From Butyrivibrio sp. NC2007 (GTDB lineage Bacteria; Bacillota; Clostridia; Lachnospirales; Lachnospiraceae), in the NCBI RefSeq assembly GCF_000421405.1, contig NZ_ATWY01000001.1, positions 350,516 through 414,515 of the forward strand: a stretch of DNA of 64,000 nt, given 5' to 3'. The translations under genes were made by a program, and so were the position numbers. This document shows positions 61,610 through 64,000 of the stretch, one piece after another. The notes below the pieces were generated by a model. It had not been told where the DNA came from. It saw only the letters and a program-made list of their open reading frames with translations, and searched no databases. Numbering within the stretch: position 1 is the first letter of the stretch; each line of letters starts with the position of its first letter.

Positions 61610-62410
61610 TTATTTTTCTTTTGCAACGAACAAAGTTCCGACTTTCTTCTTCTCAATAACGTCGTAGAGCTTCTCGGGATTTTTTCCGTTTGTTACTAAA
61701 ACATCGATTCCATGTGAAGTTGCAAGTTCTGCAGCCTCAAGCTTGGTGATCATTCCGCCGGTTCCGCGATTTGATCCTGATCCGGAAGCAACATTTTTAA
61801 GCTCCTCCGTGATCTCTTCTACCCTGCTGATGACCTTGGCGTTTGGATCAGTCTTGGGATTGCCGTCGTAGAGGCCGTCAATATCCGAGAAGATAATGAG
61901 CTTACTTGCCTTACAGAATACTGCTACAACAGCCGATAACATGTCATTGTCAGAAAAGAGCTTTTTCTCCGATTCAATCTCTGCGTGGCTGACTGAGTCG
62001 TTCTCATTAACAATAGGGATAATGTGGTTCTCTAAAAGTGCATCGAAGGTATTCTTAAGATTCTCACTTCTGACCGGATCAGTAATATCTCCGTTATCAA
62101 GAAGGATCTGACCTACCATCCTACCGTATTCGGAAAAGAACTTGTCATACAGGTGCATGAGTTCTGTCTGGCCGACAGCTGCTGCAGCCTGTTTCATTCT
62201 GATCTCCTTGGGCTTCTGGGCAAGTCTCATCTTGTTGGCTCCAACAGCAATAGCTCCGGAAGAAACCAGCACCAGGTCGTATCCAAGATTCTCTACTCCT
62301 GCAAGTGCTCTGCAAAGATGATCAAGTGCCCTTATATCAACATTGCCATCATCATTTGTAATTGTGGAAGTTCCGACCTTTACCACAATTCTCTTTTTAC
62401 TAAGTGTCAT
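61610..62410 (-). CDS. proB: Glutamate 5-kinase, short form
   Basis: First step of proline synthesis. 266 residues from the ATG at 62410 (AGAGGAG site). The amino-acid-kinase fold is visible: VVKVGTSTI at the N-terminus, LVSSGAIAVG, VNENDSVS, and the C-terminal GTGGMITKLEAA. The PUA domain present in the long form is absent, a known variant. It stands alone, 28 kb from proA. Confidence 0.94.
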   Translation of the reverse strand: MTLSKKRIVVKVGTSTITNDDGNVDIRALDHLCRALAGVENLGYDLVLVSSGAIAVGANKMRLAQKPKEIRMKQAAAAVGQTELMHLYDKFFSEYGRMVGQILLDNGDITDPVRSENLKNTFDALLENHIIPIVNENDSVSHAEIESEKKLFSDNDMLSAVVAVFCKASKLIIFSDIDGLYDGNPKTDPNAKVISRVEEITEELKNVASGSGSNRGTGGMITKLEAAELATSHGIDVLVTNGKNPEKLYDVIEKKKVGTLFVAKEK

Positions 62411-62497
62411 GGCTCTCCTCTTAAATAATTTCACACTTTAATTTGTTAAAAACACATATCCCTATTATATAACTGAGGAAAAAGAAATCAAGAACTT

Positions 62498-62546
62498 GTT
62501 TCACTTTGACTCAAAATGAGTCACCGGGGACGTTTCACTTTGACTC
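62498..62546. repeat. REP-like repeat, copy 4 with partial unit
   Basis: The hairpin 62518-62546 (arms GAGTCA / TGACTC, core CGGGGACGTTTCA) matches the copy at 33207-33235 at 27 of 29 positions. A half unit, GTTTCACTTTGACTCAAAA, precedes it, and TGACTCA-AAA-TGAGTCA joins the two. Confidence 0.75.
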
Positions 62547-62547
62547 A

Positions 62548-62585
62548 AAAAAGCTGCACACCTTTATGTCGGTGTACAGCTTTTT
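62548..62585. terminator. Terminator after the secreted repeat protein gene
   Basis: The stem AAAAAGCTG-ACACC / GGTGT-CAGCTTTTT has one internal mismatch and T/A tracts on both sides. It terminates the minus-strand gene ending at 62612 and may act in both directions. Confidence 0.75.
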
Positions 62586-62611
62586 GTTGTTATATGAAAA
62601 GGTTTAAAACA

Positions 62612-63514
62612 TCAAAGGCCAAGCTCTGCCATTGCTTCATCATATTCTTCCTGAGTGATCTCTCCGTTTTCAAGCTTTTGCTGAAGCTCTCCAACGATAA
62701 CAAGAATCCACAAAATAGCAGCATCCTCATCAGACATTTCTTCATCATCGTCATCATCTGCTTCGGGCTCGGGATCAGGAGTAGGTGTAGGAGCCGGAGT
62801 AGGTGCAGGTGCAGGTGCAGGCTGTACTTTCTGATGTTGCTGCTGAGGCTGTGAATAAACGGTCTCAGACCAATTTCCGTTATTTACGTTAACTGTTGAA
62901 TACTGATAGCAGCTTCCACTGTTGAAGCTTCCGCTTGTATCATAGAGATTTCCGTCAATATAAGCGCCGTATCCGTTATCACTCTTATAAATCTTGATGG
63001 TACAGCTACTGTACTGACTGTCGTTCAGATATACTGTAAGGCCGTTATTGAGGTTTACCTGATAAGTAGTAGACTGTACTACCTTCTTTGAAGCAGCTGC
63101 TTTCTTGGTTACCTGAGCATTGGTTGTAAGGGTTCTTCCTTCTTTTTTACCAAATATTACATAGTGCTCATATGCCTTTGAGTAGTCGTTCTTTTTTAAA
63201 GTAGCTTTTACATCGGGATAAGCAGTTACGTAAGCAACAGGATCAAAATTTGCATTCATCATTCTGCCTTCCTTCATGCCAAAGTTAAGGAAGTGATTGA
63301 ACATCGCTTCTTTGTTATTTCCAAAAGCAGCTTTGATATCCGGGTACTTGGTTGCGTAGAAATCTGCATCAAACTCCTTCTTAAGTGCCGCTGTGGTTGT
63401 CTTGTCCGCAGCTTCAACTTTAATTGAGCCGGAAGCAAGTGATGATACCATTGCGCCTGATAATACTGCAGCTAATAAAAGTGCAGCCATAATTCTTTTC
63501 ATAATACTTTTCAT
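62612..63514 (-). CDS. Secreted protein with two YPD-type repeats and an acidic C-terminus
   Basis: 300 residues. A signal peptide (1-35) is followed by two repeats of about 38 residues (48-84 and 90-127), each with a FD...Y...YPD(I/V)KA core and ending HF/HY..FG.KEGR; such repeats occur in exported proteins of Lachnospiraceae. A beta-rich region (150-218), a Pro/Ala/Thr linker (230-250), an Asp/Glu run (251-264) and a terminal helix pair with the SHOCT-like motif LQQKLENGEITQEEYDEAM follow. Function unknown; probably surface-associated. The ATG follows GAAAGGATGG. A weak promoter (TTAGAA at 63584-63589, TAAAAT at 63560-63565) reads toward it. Confidence 0.78.
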   Translation of the reverse strand: MKSIMKRIMAALLLAAVLSGAMVSSLASGSIKVEAADKTTTAALKKEFDADFYATKYPDIKAAFGNNKEAMFNHFLNFGMKEGRMMNANFDPVAYVTAYPDVKATLKKNDYSKAYEHYVIFGKKEGRTLTTNAQVTKKAAASKKVVQSTTYQVNLNNGLTVYLNDSQYSSCTIKIYKSDNGYGAYIDGNLYDTSGSFNSGSCYQYSTVNVNNGNWSETVYSQPQQQHQKVQPAPAPAPTPAPTPTPDPEPEADDDDDEEMSDEDAAILWILVIVGELQQKLENGEITQEEYDEAMAELGL

Positions 63515-63691
63515 GACACGTCCATCCTTTCAATACTCTTGTTTTGATGTTACATTTAGATTTTAACGCGCAGATGTGATAAGTTCTAATGAAATATTGA
63601 TAAAGAATATGACGACTAATTACATAGATTTTTTATAAACGACAAAGAACGGCTCAACTGAGCAATGTCATTAAGATAAGATGACGGAATA

Positions 63692-63729
63692 AGATCTCTA
63701 TATCAGAAATGGTATAGAGGTCTTTTTTT
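63692..63729 (+). terminator. Plus-strand terminator upstream of the transposase
   Basis: 13-bp stem with two G-T pairs (63692-63704 / 63711-63723), 6-nt loop and a run of seven T residues. No plus-strand gene precedes it closely, so it may shield the transposase from outside transcription. Confidence 0.7.
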
Positions 63730-63764
63730 ATTAAAAAATAGTTGACAGATGACTGAAAAAGTGC

Positions 63765-63809
63765 GGCCGCTTTCGCTACGAATTGTATTTAGAAGTAGCG
63801 AAAGCGGCC
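63765..63809 (+). repeat. 15-bp inverted repeat upstream of the transposase
   Basis: Perfect arms GGCCGCTTTCGCTAC / GTAGCGAAAGCGGCC with a 15-nt loop. It is more GC-rich than its surroundings and lies 40 bases before the transposase ATG; it may be a terminal or subterminal structure of the element or limit translation of read-through mRNA. Confidence 0.65.
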
Positions 63810-63849
63810 CTTGAAATTAAAGACAAATCTTTTTTCAAGGAGGCACTAA

Positions 63850-64000
63850 ATGAACTATTCTAAAACTGTTAAAAACAAGCTGCTGTCAATTATTGATCAA
63901 ATGGACCGAGTTCATTGGCTATTTACCCGGAACCCAAATACGGATTTTTGCCGCACTAAGAAATGGTCGTTTACAGATATAATGAGATTTATCTTAGCCA
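63850..64000 (+). CDS. IS4-like transposase, N-terminal fragment
   Basis: The first 50 codons of a protein cut by the right edge. The ATG has an AAGGAGG site. The peptide MDRVHWLFTRNPNTDF...KKWSFTDIMRFILA resembles the start of IS4-family DDE transposases common in Clostridia (a FTRN/K-P segment, then a helix reading F-x-D-x-I-x-x-I-L). The catalytic domain is outside the window, so the family call is provisional. Confidence 0.65.
   Translation, partial: MNYSKTVKNKLLSIIDQMDRVHWLFTRNPNTDFCRTKKWSFTDIMRFILA

Larger units (their letters stand above)
63515..63849. other. Gene-free stretch before the transposase
   Basis: No credible gene. It holds the probable promoter of the secreted protein gene (minus strand), the terminator at 63692-63729 and the hairpin at 63765-63809. 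The left boundary of the insertion element must lie here but cannot be fixed without its other end. Confidence 0.6.

Noticed and set aside
63742..63747. TTGACA as -35 of a transposase promoter
   Set aside because: The matching -10 position falls on the GC-rich hairpin arm, so no promoter can be supported.

Overview
The window reads as chromosomal DNA of an anaerobic Gram-positive bacterium of the Lachnospiraceae, most likely a rumen or gut Butyrivibrio/Pseudobutyrivibrio relative. This is an inference from gene content (NfnAB, formate-THF ligase plus FolD, a cell-anchored type I pullulanase, GH2 beta-galactosidase, large hybrid kinases, a phoH/7TM-HD/ybeY cluster), moderate GC, strong AGGAGG ribosome sites and several GTG/TTG starts. 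Nearly every gene lies on the minus strand. Only aroC, one unknown 189-residue protein and a truncated transposase at the right edge are on the plus strand.

Layout by minus-strand transcription units, from the left edge. (1) 1-742: apt and the start of a probable relA, with a terminator and tRNA-Thr(CGU). (2) 873-6965: serC, serA, a DUF1015 protein and a branching-enzyme-like protein that lacks all three catalytic residues. The serC promoter is embedded in the terminator of the preceding unit. (3) 7083-15774: a phosphorelay of two giant hybrid kinases, a lone receiver and a REC/HD-GYP/HPt protein, together five receivers and three HPt domains with a cyclic-di-GMP-type output. (4) 15893-26419: a vanY-type carboxypeptidase, tgt, yajC, leuB, a GT-C membrane protein, ilvD, ilvB and an L,D-transpeptidase. 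(5) 26572-33119: aroC (plus), a lactonase-like propeller, a small secreted protein and a proA / double aldolase / LD-carboxypeptidase operon.

(6) 33119-36686: a gene-free stretch of about 570 bp holding REP-like hairpins and other inverted repeats, then the pullulanase under a LacI-type palindrome and a gene remnant. (7) 36686-51543: a long unit from a MORN protein through rlmH, phoH, a degenerate PgpH-like protein, ybeY, a flippase, two flavoproteins (separated by a 195-bp palindrome), 5-formyl-THF cyclo-ligase and beta-galactosidase to a LytS-type kinase and its SARP-like regulator. (8) 51700-60830: ftsK, fhs, folD, a zinc-ribbon membrane protein and nfnA/nfnB, which links one-carbon and NADPH/ferredoxin metabolism. 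(9) 60978-64000: a divergent unknown gene, proB, a secreted repeat protein, and the start of an IS4-like element.

The most interesting items are the apparently dead branching enzyme with a coiled-coil and histone-like tail, the PgpH-like protein that keeps the PgpH gene slot but has lost its HD metal site and sensor domain, the DUF1015 protein in a serine operon, the promoter nested in a terminator, and the unexplained palindromic non-coding elements. No defence island, CRISPR array or prophage is visible.
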